NCBI GenBank assembly: GCA_014898415.1 | Contig: RCTD01000001.1 | Span: 558,001-622,000 of the forward strand | Source: Stromatinia cepivora | Lineage: Eukaryota > Ascomycota > Leotiomycetes > Helotiales > Sclerotiniaceae | Length of the DNA stretch: 64,000 nt | Reading direction: 5' to 3' | In this document: piece by piece, positions 11,987-24,633 of the stretch | How positions within the stretch are numbered: the stretch's first letter is position 1 | How the letters are laid out: every line of letters begins with the position of its first letter | Notes under the pieces: model-generated | Told to the model about the DNA's origin: nothing | Databases searched by the model: none | What the model saw: only the letters and a program-made list of their open reading frames with translations | Translations under genes and position numbers: made by a program

Positions 11987-12422
11987 TTAAACTAATCAGG
12001 TATTAGCAAACTTGGTTTCTTAAACAAATCGAGTAGGGGATACATACCATAAACAAACCGTCCGTTGTCGTTTCCAATACGCTCAGCAAGGTTGACATCA
12101 CGGCTGAACGCTTCACCATCCCTGCTGCGGAGGTGAGTGCGGAGAACTGGGACTTGTGCACCACCCTCAATGTGGAATGTGACGTCCTCGGCGCTGAGAG
12201 AGAAGTCTATTGAAAGGTTAGATGTTGATTGAAGGACAAGAGGTTATTGTGTATTATATACGTACTTTGACCATCCCAGTGGATCATACCATCTTGGTTT
12301 CCAATATACTCATTGAGATCCATCTCAGCATCCTCCCAGCCGCCATCCTCAGTTCTGAGACGGGCTCTGAGGATGTGGTTGTCGTCGACGCGGATATTTT
12401 CGGCAGAGAGATGGAAAGACAT
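11987..12422 (-). CDS. Cyanovirin-N homology (CVNH) domain lectin-like protein
   Basis: Predicted 106 residues from three exons (12422-12266, 12206-12048, 11991-11987). CVNH proteins are small carbohydrate-binding proteins, usually specific for mannose-type glycans; their role in fungi is mostly unknown. The sequence shows the two-fold internal repeat of the family. The first half begins SFHLSAENIRVDDNHILRA and ends EYIGNQDGMIHWDG; the second begins NFSLSAEDVTFHIEGG and ends ERIGNDNGRFVY. Each half carries the LxAEDI-like start and the IGN-(D/Q) turn. There is no signal peptide, so a cytosolic location is likely. The last intron, with a CTAATAC branch point, leaves one Val codon before the stop. 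If it is retained the protein gains about 18 residues. Confidence 0.85.
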
Positions 12423-14237
12423 CTTAAGAGGTGTGGTTTTGGTTTGTGTTGTGAAATGTATGTGAGAAGCGATTGAAAGTTGAGTGATTTGGAAAGGAGA
12501 AGAAAGGGGAGGTTAGGACAGATATATGTGTCTTTTGTAGTCCGATGTTCAACTTGGTAACGCCTCAGGGTCTACCCCTCCTTGCATGTTTACAGCACCG
12601 CAGGGCTATCATCAGCCACTCGTGGATTCATTAATGGAACTCCCCGCTGACACGAATGATCCAATTTTACACACAAGGTAGTGTATCAGGGGCTTGGCAC
12701 CTCCTTGGCTCACACGTTGTCCAAAAACATTGGACTACAGAAGATTCACCGTGTTTGGAATGACCCACTATGACCCACTCGTTGTGGGGTTGGGGTTTTG
12801 AATTGTCACTACTGCGCCAGATTTGGTGGGCTATGAGTGATATGCATTACAGGATTATCTGGCATGATGATTGTTGGAGAGCTGACTGATCCACACAAGC
12901 TTATAGCTACCTGGTTACAATACTCGTACCTGGATAGCAAAGCAGTTTTTGGGTGAGACCAAGAACGATTTATCCAGGTCATGGAAGCTCTTGGAAGTTG
13001 GTAGTATTGACGACTGAAACAAAAGCATACGGAGTATCGTCAAACGGACACATGACACGTGTAGCAAGAATAGTGAGAGAGCTTGTAAGATTACTATCAA
13101 TCCCCGACTCCCCAGGAAAATTTGTATATTGCGAAAGGAAGTGGCACAGTTAACGCACGAACTTCCTCCATAAATCAATCGATGTAACATAACTACAGTG
13201 ACCTGTTTGGTCTTGATGGGGAATGCTCACTTGAGCTGTCAATCTGGGTCAGGAGGCTACACATTAAGAACCCCGCAGTTTAAAAAGTTATCAAAATAAC
13301 AACGCATCAATGCTGAGCTTCTGAACTTTCTTTTCATAGGTATAATTCCACATATCTGAGTCTCTCGACACCGCTAGTACCAGTCGCTGTATGATATCAC
13401 AATTGTCTCATTACCCTACTAGTATATATTATTGATCGTTTCGGAGAGGGGGCGTATCCTCATATAGGGATGGATCATGGATGCTGGCGGCGCTGAGTGA
13501 TTTGGTGAGCCCCGCTAGAACTAAGCCACTTCGCTGACTAAGCGAGCTACTTTCTTCATTTCCCTCAAACATCCACTCAATACGCATTGATCCAACCATC
13601 AAGCAGAAAAGACTCTAGATATAAATATTGTAGTCAGAGCAGACTTGCACCGTGTTGCAAAAAATATGTTCAACGTCCATGCGGAGACAGCAGCGATAAT
13701 GTTCGTGATGAGCCACAAATTCCGAACAACTTCCAAATCCCACCATGGCCCAAAGGCCGAGAGTAGGAATGAAGTCATTGATAGCCAATTCTTAATTGTA
13801 GGTCGTCGGGAGAAGTTCATTATTTGTCGAAGCTGCGGACCCTGAGGCTGTATATATACATATATGGTCGTGGTAGTACTAGTGTGCCGATAGTACGTGC
13901 ATTCCAAGAATGAAGGATTGTTGATTGAACACTAAGATCTTTTTGAAGTTGGAATCGCGTTAACTATTGAGTCTATCGGAACAATGAGTTTATCAGAATG
14001 ATTAAAGCATTTTCAAAAATTCAAAGCATGCCAAACCGGATTGCAAGTTCGGACTATTGGGCACACTGGATCGTGCCTGCAATATTAAGTTAATCCTCAA
14101 CATCAGCAAGAGCATTCACCGGGATGGACTTCTTTGCATCTGCGCTGGGTTTGGAGAATGATATACTAGATATCTCTCTACTATTAGTTTGCCAATTTTC
14201 CAAGTATCGTCTGGTAATTACCTGGAAACGCGCCCTC
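12423..14237. other. Intergenic region with one small hydrophobic open frame
   Basis: The stretch contains the promoter of the CVNH gene and otherwise little. One frame on the minus strand, 13820-13599, starts with ATG and could encode 73 residues with two hydrophobic stretches (WLSMTSFLLSAFGPWW and LWLITNIIAAVSAWTLNIFF). I do not recognise it and it may be chance. No RNA gene is apparent. Confidence 0.4.
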
Positions 14238-15216
14238 ATGACGACGGGACAAGATAAGACGATTCTCATACTAGGAGGAGAGGGACCAGTAACAAACCGA
14301 ATTGCTTCTCTTCTCTAGTGCTCAGCATATAATATTCTGAATGCTACTAAATCTGGCTCCCCTCCAAGTTCTTTGCCGGATGCTCCCGCTTGCAAGTTTG
14401 ACTGTGCAGATGCTACAACTTATGAAAATCCCTTTACACATTCTTCGAACATAGAAACGGTTTTAATGGTTGGTTTTCTATTCAACCCAGGATCGTGTTC
14501 AATGATAACGAACTACGTCCAACTTGCCATGGAGAAAGGGGTCAAAAGATTTGTATTTCTAAGTACATGTTCCTTGCAGGCAGGTGCTAAAGCAATTGAC
14601 ATATTCCATGGATCTTTAAGTTCGCTTGGGGTTGATTATACTATTCTGAGACCAACTTGGCTTATGGGTAACATCTTCCATTATATTAGTGAACCTGGGC
14701 ATGCTAACCAAGATCTAGACCACTTTTCGAATTTTCAATACCTGATAGAAATTCAAAAAATGAATAAAATTGTCTCGGCGACTGGTGAAGGCAGATTGCC
14801 ATTCGTATCCGCAGATGATGTCGCAGCTGTAGGCTTTCATGCCTTGACTAGTCCCAATTTCCCAATGAGGGATCTTGTCATTTTAGGTCCGGAACTTCTG
14901 TCATATGATGATGTATGTATATGGCTAGAATACCATTTTCTTCATTTGCTAAGTCATTACGGAAGGTGGCAAGTATTATCAGTAGAGCAGTGGGCAGAAC
15001 GATCACGTCCATCTATCCCCAGAACAATTACACAATCAGATGATAATGGATGGGTTCCCCAGGGCTTGGGCAGTGATAGCATCAGAGATGCAGGAGTCAA
15101 CCAGTAAAGGGTCTGAGGAGAATTTGAACAATGTTATATTGCAAGTCACAGGGAAGCATCCGAAAAAGTTTGTAGATTTCGTAAAAGATGTCAAGTATGG
15201 GAGAACGAAGTATTGA
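14238..15216 (+). pseudogene. Degraded NmrA-like / EasG-type NAD(P)-binding oxidoreductase
   Basis: The relic reads as a Rossmann-fold protein of the NmrA-like group that includes festuclavine dehydrogenase (EasG). From ATG 14238 it shows KTILILGGEGPVTNRIASLL, a dinucleotide-binding turn. A TAG at 14316-14318 follows, and the same frame continues through FDCADATTYENPF, AMEKGVKRFVFLSTCSL, VDYTILRPTWLMGN and LVILGPELLSYDD. A plausible intron then joins VASIISRAVGRTITSIYP. A second stop and a frame change come before the recognisable C-terminus (SEENLNNVILQVTGKHPKKF), which ends at 15216. At least two stops plus one frame break make a functional product unlikely. The substrate of the ancestral enzyme cannot be told, and no other secondary-metabolism gene is nearby. 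Confidence 0.75.
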
Positions 15217-17098
15217 AACAATAGTGTTTGCTGTGGTGCAAATGAGGATGTCTTGAAGTCTTCCAGTTGCGTTCCAACATGTATAGAATTGGATGGGTCA
15301 GTTCAAAGGGGAGGGATACATTGTTATGCCGTCGGCCTCGGCAGTGACAGGATTTCGGTGGTTAAGTGCAAAGGATACTACTTCAAGGTCTTTCATTTAT
15401 GTTTGAACAATATTCCTAGAAGACTTGCATCAAACAATATGATATCGCATTATAACTGCGCCTGGTCTCTTCAGTGTCCAAGGAGATTACAAATAATTGT
15501 CTACTCTAAAATCACAGTCTCAGACGAGAGACTCGGAAAAATTGTCTAGGATTCATCCTTTATACACAAAAATGGAAGGGAATTATTGGATGATAGTCAA
15601 AATCGAGTAATGGGTGATCAAAGGATCAAGTGAACCACCCAAAAGGATGAGCAAACATATCATCAAGTCACAAACACCAATTCTGCTTTTATCATGTTCT
15701 TTCAGATATAAAAATGACTAAATACAGGTAATGATCATTGAAATCCCAACTTTTTTCCAGTATAAACCAAAAAGGCATTGGTAAGATAGAAGTCAGGTCC
15801 ATACAGGCTTTAAGTTGTATCAAGTACCATCTTATATGATATTCTTCTGGTAGAATCTTTTGCATGAACATTAAAACACTACTAAAACATTGCCCAGCAC
15901 CATATTGACCAGATGGTCATCTTGGTCATTAATGACCAGAAATACATCATTTACTATGTGATATTATCTGGATCAGACAAAACCCCCACTTTTGAATGTA
16001 TTGGACTACGTTGAGTAATGATTGATGTAGTCCGATTCAATGGTAGTCTCAGTCATAAATGCCCTGAGATCTTTATAATATTTCACAAGCAGAGAAGAGC
16101 ATCTCATCTGATCATTGGACTAGAGTTCATTCACACTCAACTTCTCACTTTATTCATCCTATATCTGCATATACAAAATTCAGATAAGAACCAAATTACC
16201 TAGTATTATCCCTCCATCCAAGTCTAAGTTAAGAGTTTTTGACACAAGGATCTGAAATGCATGCACGTGATAAAAGGCGCTAACACCTCGAGTTCCTTCC
16301 TCTTCCAGTATTGGAGCTTAGCGGCGCAGGATATTCCATCTCTTCGTTGACTTCAATAACTTCCCATCTCCAACCCTCACTGATTCACTCACTCAAAAAG
16401 TGTCGCGAGAGTTTTTTACAAGTTGCGCGTCTCCCCATCTCCCATTGCCCTCCACTAACCCTACGAACTGCCATTTTATCCGTCTTCTCCTACTTTCTTT
16501 CAGCTTTCGAGGTAAGCCTTTTCATTATTTTCCCTTTGAAAGTTGAAAGTTGAGCCAATAAGCCAGCTCAATTCAACAAACTCACTTCACTTCAACTGTT
16601 CGAAGCGAAATCTCCTCGATGCCGCCTTAAATAAATCTTACCAACTGGATGCTTACTTCATTCACCAATCGGATGACAACCTTGACAATTCCAAATTCTT
16701 TTGTTCAGTTACTGACTCTTTTTTGAAAAGCGAGCTTTTCGAGTACCTGCACGGTCTTCTGTGACTTCTTAGGCATCTACTGGCGCTTTCTTTCTCAACA
16801 GCCATCTTCGCGCAGCACCAACCCTGCCAATTTGGCATTATATCGAGACTGGTGCCAGGTATATCTATAAAAGCTTGTATTCTTGATTATTCCATGTCAC
16901 CAATCCACCATCTCACGACTGCCAGCAGCTTGTACTAAGGACTCAACCAATTAAACAATCCAATAGCATATCGAACCTCTCTGGCAGGATAGATCGAAGC
17001 AGTTTCTTCCTGCACTTCCCCACAGCTGTGAAGGTACCCACCCATACTTGGATTGAAAAATGTGCCATCACTCATACTTGATACTAAATATACCCAAG
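15217..17098. other. Intergenic region upstream of the Red1-like gene
   Basis: No supported gene. The frame at 16311-16553 lacks an ATG start and probably lies in the promoter or 5' leader of the following gene. The other frames are short and without motifs. Confidence 0.45.
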
Positions 17099-20000
17099 AT
17101 GCCTCCAGGTCGCAGATCAAAGAAAGCCTCGCAGGACTCATCACTTGACAAATGCGTGGCAAATCTGTGCCAGGAACTGAAACAAAATTCAGAGACAAAC
17201 GGTAGAGAAAAGTGAGATATGCTAGTAGTCTGTATACATCTGCAGCATGCTGACAGTGACCAGGATCTACGAAGATACAGTGGAATCGCTGTGCGAGGCT
17301 TTGCGCTCGGCAAAGGCAAGGGATACGATAACCGCGGCAGTCGTGGGTAGTCTTCTTTCGATCTTGGAGAATCAAGACGGCGAGTTCTGTTGTTCTCTTG
17401 ATATCAAAGCTTTCTGTGCTGTCTTAAATATTGTTCTTCGCAGCGAGGACTGTCGAGAAGGGGAGCGTATTCTCGTTCTACTTGCCGTAAGTGCTAAGAC
17501 TGCTGGCTTTGCAATTTTTGAGCTATTGGCTAACTCTTACAGAATGAACTCCACAAGCAATTCTTACCTCAAGACGCAGAGATCTCAGAAAGCGTGTTGA
17601 TTGATATCGCGAGGGCATTGGACGTTGGTCACCTCATAGAATACTTTGTCGATGGTTCGAAACCAAACGGAACTAGAAGATGGGTAACTACCATTGGTCG
17701 TACCTGCTATGTAACTGGGCTAATACGTTGGTAAGGTTGGTATCATCATGCAACAGCTCTTGAGAGGCCCAGAGGCAGTTTCTGAGCAATTTCAACACAC
17801 ACCGGAAGACATTAGGTGAGAAATTCTCCACTTTTCTTTTACAACCGAGCTGATACATTCCTGAAAGACGTAGCATTGGTCCTTTGGTTCTCAATGAAGA
17901 AAACGAAATCCATAGATTGATCTGTGGCCAGGTTTTGGCAGCACTACTAAACTGCGATATTCTTCCTGAAGAACTCTGGCCTGTAAGGGCGGACAAGAAG
18001 GATTACGAGGATTTCCCGACTGAATTGGAAAATCCATCGGAGTGGAAATCGCAATTTCAGAAGTGGGTAGACCAGAAGTGGCCTGATAGCCCAAGTCAGA
18101 CGTAGGTATGCCAAAGATCTACAATGTCATATGAGCTAATAATTATTCAGGCCACCACATATGCTTTATTATAGTCACAGTGTTTTGACTATACCGCCAT
18201 TTAGGCTCGGAAGACTTGGCGAAAACATCGAACTAGTTTTGGAAGACGGCTATATCCTCTTGTTGAAGACCTCTACCGAACAGGACTTGGATCAAATACT
18301 TCAAGTACCATGCAGTTCCATCTCCCGAATTTCTGTCATCGATAGCTCGACTGTAATCAACGGAAAAGAAGTTTATGATATTGTTTTTGAAATCAAGGAT
18401 GACCAAGAGGTATCCTGTTATCTGAACTCCAGACCTACCACCCTTCAACAACTATGTCTGATCATAGACTCAGACATGAACGAGTTGATGATAGACCTTC
18501 AGAATGAATGTACTGAAGCCGAGTTCCCGCAGGAGAGAATTCAATTCTCCCAAGCTGAAGATGACATACTGGTTCAAGGGAAGGGAAGTTCGCCAGAGGT
18601 CGAGAGTCGCGACAGGCTGTCTAAAGAAAAAGAGCATCAGCAAACAACAACGTCTGATCCATTATCATTCGAGGATGAAGCGTTAAACACCAATGTTAAT
18701 TTTGAGAGTGAGATTCAGCCCGAGCTTGTTCAAAGTGAAGCAGACGATAATATATCCTCAAACGTGGTTGGTAGATTTGAGCAGTCCCAACAACACACGA
18801 ACGGAGAAAATGCAGTAAACAAGGTCAATTCATCTGAAAATGGTGATATTGCAAGCTTCAGCGACTCACCTACAATTCCTGCCCATCAAGAAATTCTGCC
18901 CACATCCGACGAGGCTATAGAACCAAATGATGGAGTTTTGGAAACCAATGATCGGGCGCTTCTCTCGAGGCAGAAGGGCAAAGCTCGCCCTCGGATTTCT
19001 CACCCCCTGCCAATGAATGAAAGCCTACCCGACAAGAATGCAACGACTGCTACCAAAACCGTCACGATAGAAGGAAACGTGTCTGCGAGTTTACCAAGCA
19101 GAAGAAAAGCTCCTATCCCAGATACACAACCAAGCCCTGTTCTATCTAAACAATCACAACCGAGCCTGAACCCCAGCCTGAATACGAACAAAGTGCCTAA
19201 AAAGTACTATGTGAAACCAAAACCACCGATCGCGGCTTCGAAGTGCAAGGCGGAATCCTCTCGACAGACTGTACCAGCAGAGAAAAGTACTATTCCGAAA
19301 AGCAAGGCGGAATCTGGTGAAGCAAGGGCGCCAGTAGAGACAAGTATTTACGATTTTCCTGAGAACATCGAAGATGACCAAACAGCAGCCAAGACCGACA
19401 GTCAGTCTAAAAAGGAAACCAAAAAAAAAGTGGGTGGGTCAGAACAAAAAGGAAAAGCAAGTGGCAAAGGCAGGGGAAAGAATGCAAAAACCTACCAGAA
19501 ACCCAAGCCAACTCCAATAGAAGTTGGGGAACCTGTAGTCGCCAAGAGGAGTAGCCAGAGAGCTGCTGCAAATCAAGCCAAGCTTAGCATGAGCAAAATT
19601 AATGACGAAATGGAGGACATCGAAGACGATCTCTCTGACGTAAGAGATAGTGGACCAGCGCAGCCCAATGTCTCGCGAAAGCGTAAGACGATGGAGCCAT
19701 CAGCAGAGCCTGCTGTAACGGAAGCTAAGTCCGCCCCATTACTAGAGCCGGTCTTGGAGAAAGATGAGGAAGCATTTGGTCTTCAGCAGGAAGACGCTCA
19801 GGCATTAGGTCTAATCAATAGCAATTTTCAGCAAGAGGATCCTTTCGAAATTGATGATCTGTACACTGCCAGTCCACCGGCATCAAAGGATCAGCAGAGT
19901 TACAGTCAAAAAAAGCCTGAACCTTCCCGAAAAACTGCAGCCGTAAACTTCGCCAATCAATTGGATGGTCTCTTGAGTGATGATGCGGACGGGGATGACA

Positions 20001-22100
20001 AGACGAGTCTTACTAATACTTCTAGAAAGGGTCTGTTCAAGAAGAGAGTACCCCAGATTGCACCGCCACCAAAGCCCGAAACGCCCAGACAGAGCACATC
20101 AGGGAAGAAATCAACAGTCATCGAGAAGGTCGTCCCGGAGGCCATGATTCAGGAAGCTGAGGATTATGATAGCCATCAAGGCCGAGATGAAGATTGCTCA
20201 GGCATACAATTAGAAGAAGAAAGTTCCACTAAGCCAGAGGCTCAACCCAGTGAAGAACTGGTACCCCTTTCATCATGCGAGACGGAGGTTGATAAGAATC
20301 AGAAGGTCGGAAAGACAGATGGTGTCGAAGGAGTAACAGACATGAAGCTCCTTGTCAGCGCAGCTGAGAAAGAAACAGAGCATGTACTCATCGCAAATCA
20401 TACCGATCCAGTCCTTTCAATTCCAAGCCATCCTTTGAGCAGATTTTCGAACAGCTCCAAGCAGGAAGTGGTCCACAAACCGGTTGTCTCCAAGGCAATA
20501 GCTCCTAGTGTCAACCAGCCCCGTCTAGAAAGCTCTTCTCCAACTTTACTACTACCTGATGTAACTTTGATCGAGGAGAAGAAGCGAAAAGTTGCAGCAG
20601 AGGTTGCTATGCCATCCAAGCGTCGTCGACCAGTTGTGACAAAGAATTCAGAACACCCACCAATCTCGAGATCTGGTCCTCGCGCACAAACAAAGGCATT
20701 TCCCGATACCTCAGCTAGTAAGAGTAAGGCTCTACTAGATGATCGAACCATCCGCAAACCAAACCTGATACATTTCGGCGCCAAAGGTGCACAAAATCAA
20801 GGTTCGTCCAGTACATCAAAACCAGTTACTGAACGAGACATTGAGTTACCCATCACTATATCAGATATGGGAAGGGAAAAACCTCAAGAGGCAGTGCAGA
20901 ATAAACGAAGATATGATGATGATGATGATAATGAAGACGAAGGAAGTTTGTTTGTATCTCAAAGTCCACCCAGAAAACGTCAGAGTATTAGTCCACCGGC
21001 CGTAACTTTGCCGACGGTCGTGCCAACATCGATGGAAGACGATCCTCTCATTCCTGTGGCTCTCAAATCAAGCTCACAAGGATCTCGAGTCGACGCATTT
21101 GGTAGTCCACTAGCTCAACACAGTATGCCTTCCATAGGCCAAATTCTCAAAGTCCAGCAAAGAGCACCGGCACCAGAATTTGGCCAGCTTGCGTCTCGCA
21201 CAATAGACTTTCATCGTGATGTATCTACGGTTACCGTGCCATCTCCAGAATCTGATGTCAAGGATACTCCCGAGATTTTTGGTCCCCGTATCAAAGTGGT
21301 GAGCATCGCAAAAGCTCGACCTGCCCCACCAGGAGAGTCGCCTGTTCGATATGTTCCGCATACAAAAACTCAACATGGTACTTATGAAGGCATTTTAACA
21401 ACGGAGAACATACAAGAAGAAAAGGTTCTGCCGGATCCCTTTGTTGAGGACGCCCATCACAAGTCGAGTGGGTTTACAGAACGTTTACGCGCACGGCAGA
21501 CTGATATAACAAGCAAAACCGATGGAGGCTTGAATGTTCGTTTCAGCGATCCTGACAAAACTCTTGTAGAGATTGAGGTGCAAAACTCTACTAGAGAGTT
21601 GTCTTCACCAAGTGAGTCGACTAGTAATTCATCTTTTCGATCGGATGATTCCTCAAATACTCCAACGCAAGAATTATCTCCTAACAGTCAGTGGTCATTG
21701 GCTGTTCAACCACACTATAAGGGATATGCAGATACCGTTCATAAAATTGCCAATGTAAGTCTCACCGTATGGTTCAATGTCAATGTGCTAGATAGCTAAC
21801 ACTTGCATTTAGGAGATGGTGATTAGATTGGCCAACGAGGAAGATGCTTCGAAGCTGGTCGTTCGTCAATACAACGAGAACGCCACCAGTATGCTCGAAG
21901 GTTTGACTGGCAAGCGAGATGTCGAGAAGGTGAACATCCGCCAACAGATTGAAAATAAGAAGGAAGAATTGATTCGAATGTATTCTGAAGCCAGAAACGC
22001 CATGACGCAAACTGAGAAGGATATAAAAACCGCTCCTACTAGTGATCTCAACGGAAAATGGCAGGAGAGACAAGAGTTTATCCTCAGAGAAATGAAGTGA
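17099..22100 (+). CDS. Putative meiotic chromosome-axis core protein (Red1/SYCP2-like)
   Basis: A seven-exon model (17099-17201, 17257-17486, 17543-17683, 17736-17815, 17868-18101, 18151-21754, 21813-22100) gives 1559 residues in one frame. Residues about 35-260 are helical and armadillo-like. Residues about 267-385 look like a small beta-rich PH/Spt16M-like domain (LGRLGENIELVLEDGYILLL ... VYDIVFEIKDDQEVSCYL). About 1080 residues follow that are Ser/Lys/Glu-rich and disordered, and the last 95 form a charged coiled coil. This order, ARM-like then PH-like then disordered then coiled coil, is that of Red1 and SYCP2, which organise chromosome loops, bind HORMA proteins and form axis filaments in meiosis. 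The assignment rests on architecture, not on a recalled close homologue. Exon 1 is the least certain; an in-frame ATG at 17247 is an alternative start. Confidence 0.55.
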
Positions 22101-22860
22101 GAGAAGTGTAAGACATACATCAATCAAAGTGATAGTCCAGAGAGATATTGCTTCATTTGCTTGTGTAATCTATATTTGAGAGTGACGAGGAGTGGCGAGT
22201 GAATGCTATGTTGGGCTTCGATTGCTTTAAATTCTGATTGCATACCCAATTCGAAGTCTACGAGCCGGGAGACGAAAGGTTAGAACTAGATTATACCACG
22301 TCATTCATAATGTATCATAAATGTTTAGATAGCTTGAAAAGATTTGTATAATTGTATTGTATAATTGTATAATTGCCACGAGACACATGATTACAATAAT
22401 TTGCTGTCTAGTTGGTAGTCTCGTACTACTGTACCGGTATTCACTAGTCAGCGGCAGTGCACTGATGGTGCCAACAATGGAAAATGATGATGTCGGTACA
22501 TTTTAAAAACAATTTGACCCACTTCAACCGCAGCAGCCCAGATTCCAGAACATTTCCTTCAAGACTTATTACGACAACAAACCCAAATTTCTCTGAGTCG
22601 CAAATCTGATCCAGGAATTACTGACTTAAGCTCTCCTCTCTTTTATTTCTTCGACTGTTCCCCTCATATTATTACCTACCTAGTGCATATCTATCAATCT
22701 CCTAAAAGATATCCTTGAAAACCTCGAAGAATCCGATTTCCCCGCGTTCCGAAGTCCAAAAATTCTGCTACGTCCTACGATAATCGGCAACCCATACGGC
22801 CAACTGCATTTGAAGTAGAAAATAAGAATAGAAATACCCATATTAGAAACAGAGAAAGAA
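22101..22860. other. Intergenic spacer and promoter of the deneddylase gene
   Basis: Holds the 3' end of the Red1-like gene and the upstream region of the NEDD8 protease gene. Around 22345 the motif TTGTATAATTG is repeated. No gene seen. Confidence 0.4.
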
Positions 22861-24121
22861 ATGCCACAAGGAAGCGGTTTCCACCCATTTGGTGGCAGGG
22901 TGTCTAAGCATTTCGGCGATACGGTACGTATCAAACCCTTGTGAAATTTGCTTGTCAATTGGTGACATCAGGGGAAGGTATTCACAGGGCTGCGCAACTT
23001 GAGACTGACGAGAATAATTACCGTAGCTTTCTCCTGAAGATCCATATCTAAGTTGTGAGTTTTTCTCCTCATAAATGCTTTTGCATCTCTGCGGGGTTGG
23101 TCGGGCACGGTGCTAATTATTTACGATCTAGATTTTGATGTAAGATGTAGGTTTACTCGATGGTTTTGAGGAGGTGTATATGAACTGGCAGACTAAATTT
23201 TGGTGACAATAGTGACAAGGGAAGATATCGATACGCTGAAGAATGACTGGCTCACGGATAATGTATACTACCCATTTATTCCCCTCCTTCAAAGTACTTA
23301 TTGACGTTTTCTTCGACAGATGATAGCCTTCTGGCAAGAGTACGTAATTCCTCAACCATTCGCAGAAGGTACCTCTACAAGAGCCAGCACTAAAAAACTT
23401 CCCCAAACCCAGATATCTCGAGAACGAATACCTCAAACAATACCCCTCCTCGAACATCGTCCTCCTCCGACCCTCCATGTCCTTCATGCTAAGAATGCAA
23501 CCCGACCCCCTCGCTCTGCGTTCCGCCCTCCCAAATTTCACCCGCACAACACACATTTTCCTCCCCATAAACGACAACCGCAACGTCTCCCAAGCCGAAG
23601 GTGGATCTCACTGGTCACTCCTCCTCGTCTCGGTTATCGACGGCGTAGCCTTCCACTACGATTCGCTCTCAGCATCGAATTTCGAAGAAGCGCGCATGAC
23701 GACACATAAGATGGCTCAATTGCTAGGTCGACCGTTGAGTTTTCTCAATCTGCAAGATTCGCCGCAGCAGCAGAATGGTAGCGATTGTGGGGTTTACGTG
23801 TGTATCATCATGCGTCATTTATTGTTAAAGCGATTGTTGGCCGCGAATGCGAGGGAAAAGGTTAGTATGAGTATGGGAGGGAAATTGGTAGATGCGAATG
23901 GGGCACGGAAGGAAATGTTGAAGATTATCGAGGGGTATAGGAAAGAGGGAGAGAGGAGAAGATCGTGAGTTTTCTCTATTTCCTTCCAAATTTTTCTGCT
24001 GCGCAAGTCGGTGCTCGAAATGAGTTTCCTCTAATACACAAACTTGCACAGACGCGATGAAAGTCGCAGTTCCTCCCCTTCTCAAAAGAATAATCGAAGT
24101 CCTCCACGAATCGATTCATGA
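22861..24121 (+). CDS. NEDD8-specific cysteine protease (DEN1/SENP8/DenA, peptidase C48)
   Basis: Predicted 265 residues from seven exons: 22861-22923, 23027-23054, 23132-23146, 23213-23262, 23320-23339, 23413-23964, 24052-24121. The family removes NEDD8 from non-cullin proteins and can process its precursor; in Aspergillus the orthologue DenA controls development. Spliced, the N-terminus reads PEDPYLSYFDVRLTREDIDT, then LKNDWLTDNMIAFWQEYLEN and NIVLLRPSMSFM. The catalytic set is visible: His in GGSHWSLLLV, Asp in FHYDSL, Gln in NLQDSPQQQ and Cys in NGSDCGVYVC. The final exon adds an Arg/Ser-rich tail (RDESRSSSPSQ) instead of stopping in the intron. Exons 3 and 5 are only 15 and 20 nt long; both restore conserved residues and the frame. 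Confidence 0.9.
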
Positions 24122-24633
24122 GACACCACATGCATGAGCATGATTACAAGAATTCAATAGGCGTTACGGGTTCATGACGGGACAGCGTTGGGATTTGGAG
24201 CGCATGAACGAACGATACGAGCACAAGAGAAATGATTTGCATGTTATTCCCATTCTATAACTTTACTTTACTCTACGACACATTTTGCATTTTGGCAAAA
24301 GAGAATGTGCTTTGGGAACTGGTTGTTGCGTGCGAGCATCAAGAGCGATGAAATGAGATTTGCGTGCGTTGTCGTAATGTTGGCATGAAATGGGATGCTA
24401 CGGCTTGTATAAAGGACTCGCGAGACTTTTGCTATCGTAATGGGTTGTGATTGCTTCTTTCTGCTGTGGAAGAAGAGAGATAGAGCTCAGGAGTATTAAC
24501 GAATTAAATTTGAATATATCGTGCCTCGAAGCTTGAACTGGTGAGTGATGTTTTTGATTTGGTATTAATTAATAAGGTATGGTACTTTTGACTGTACCCC
24601 TTCGACTTGCAATTTCTCCTCAACCCAAAATTT
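24122..24633. other. Convergent 3' spacer
   Basis: Between the 3' ends of the deneddylase and dehydroshikimate dehydratase genes. No coding or RNA signal seen. Confidence 0.4.
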
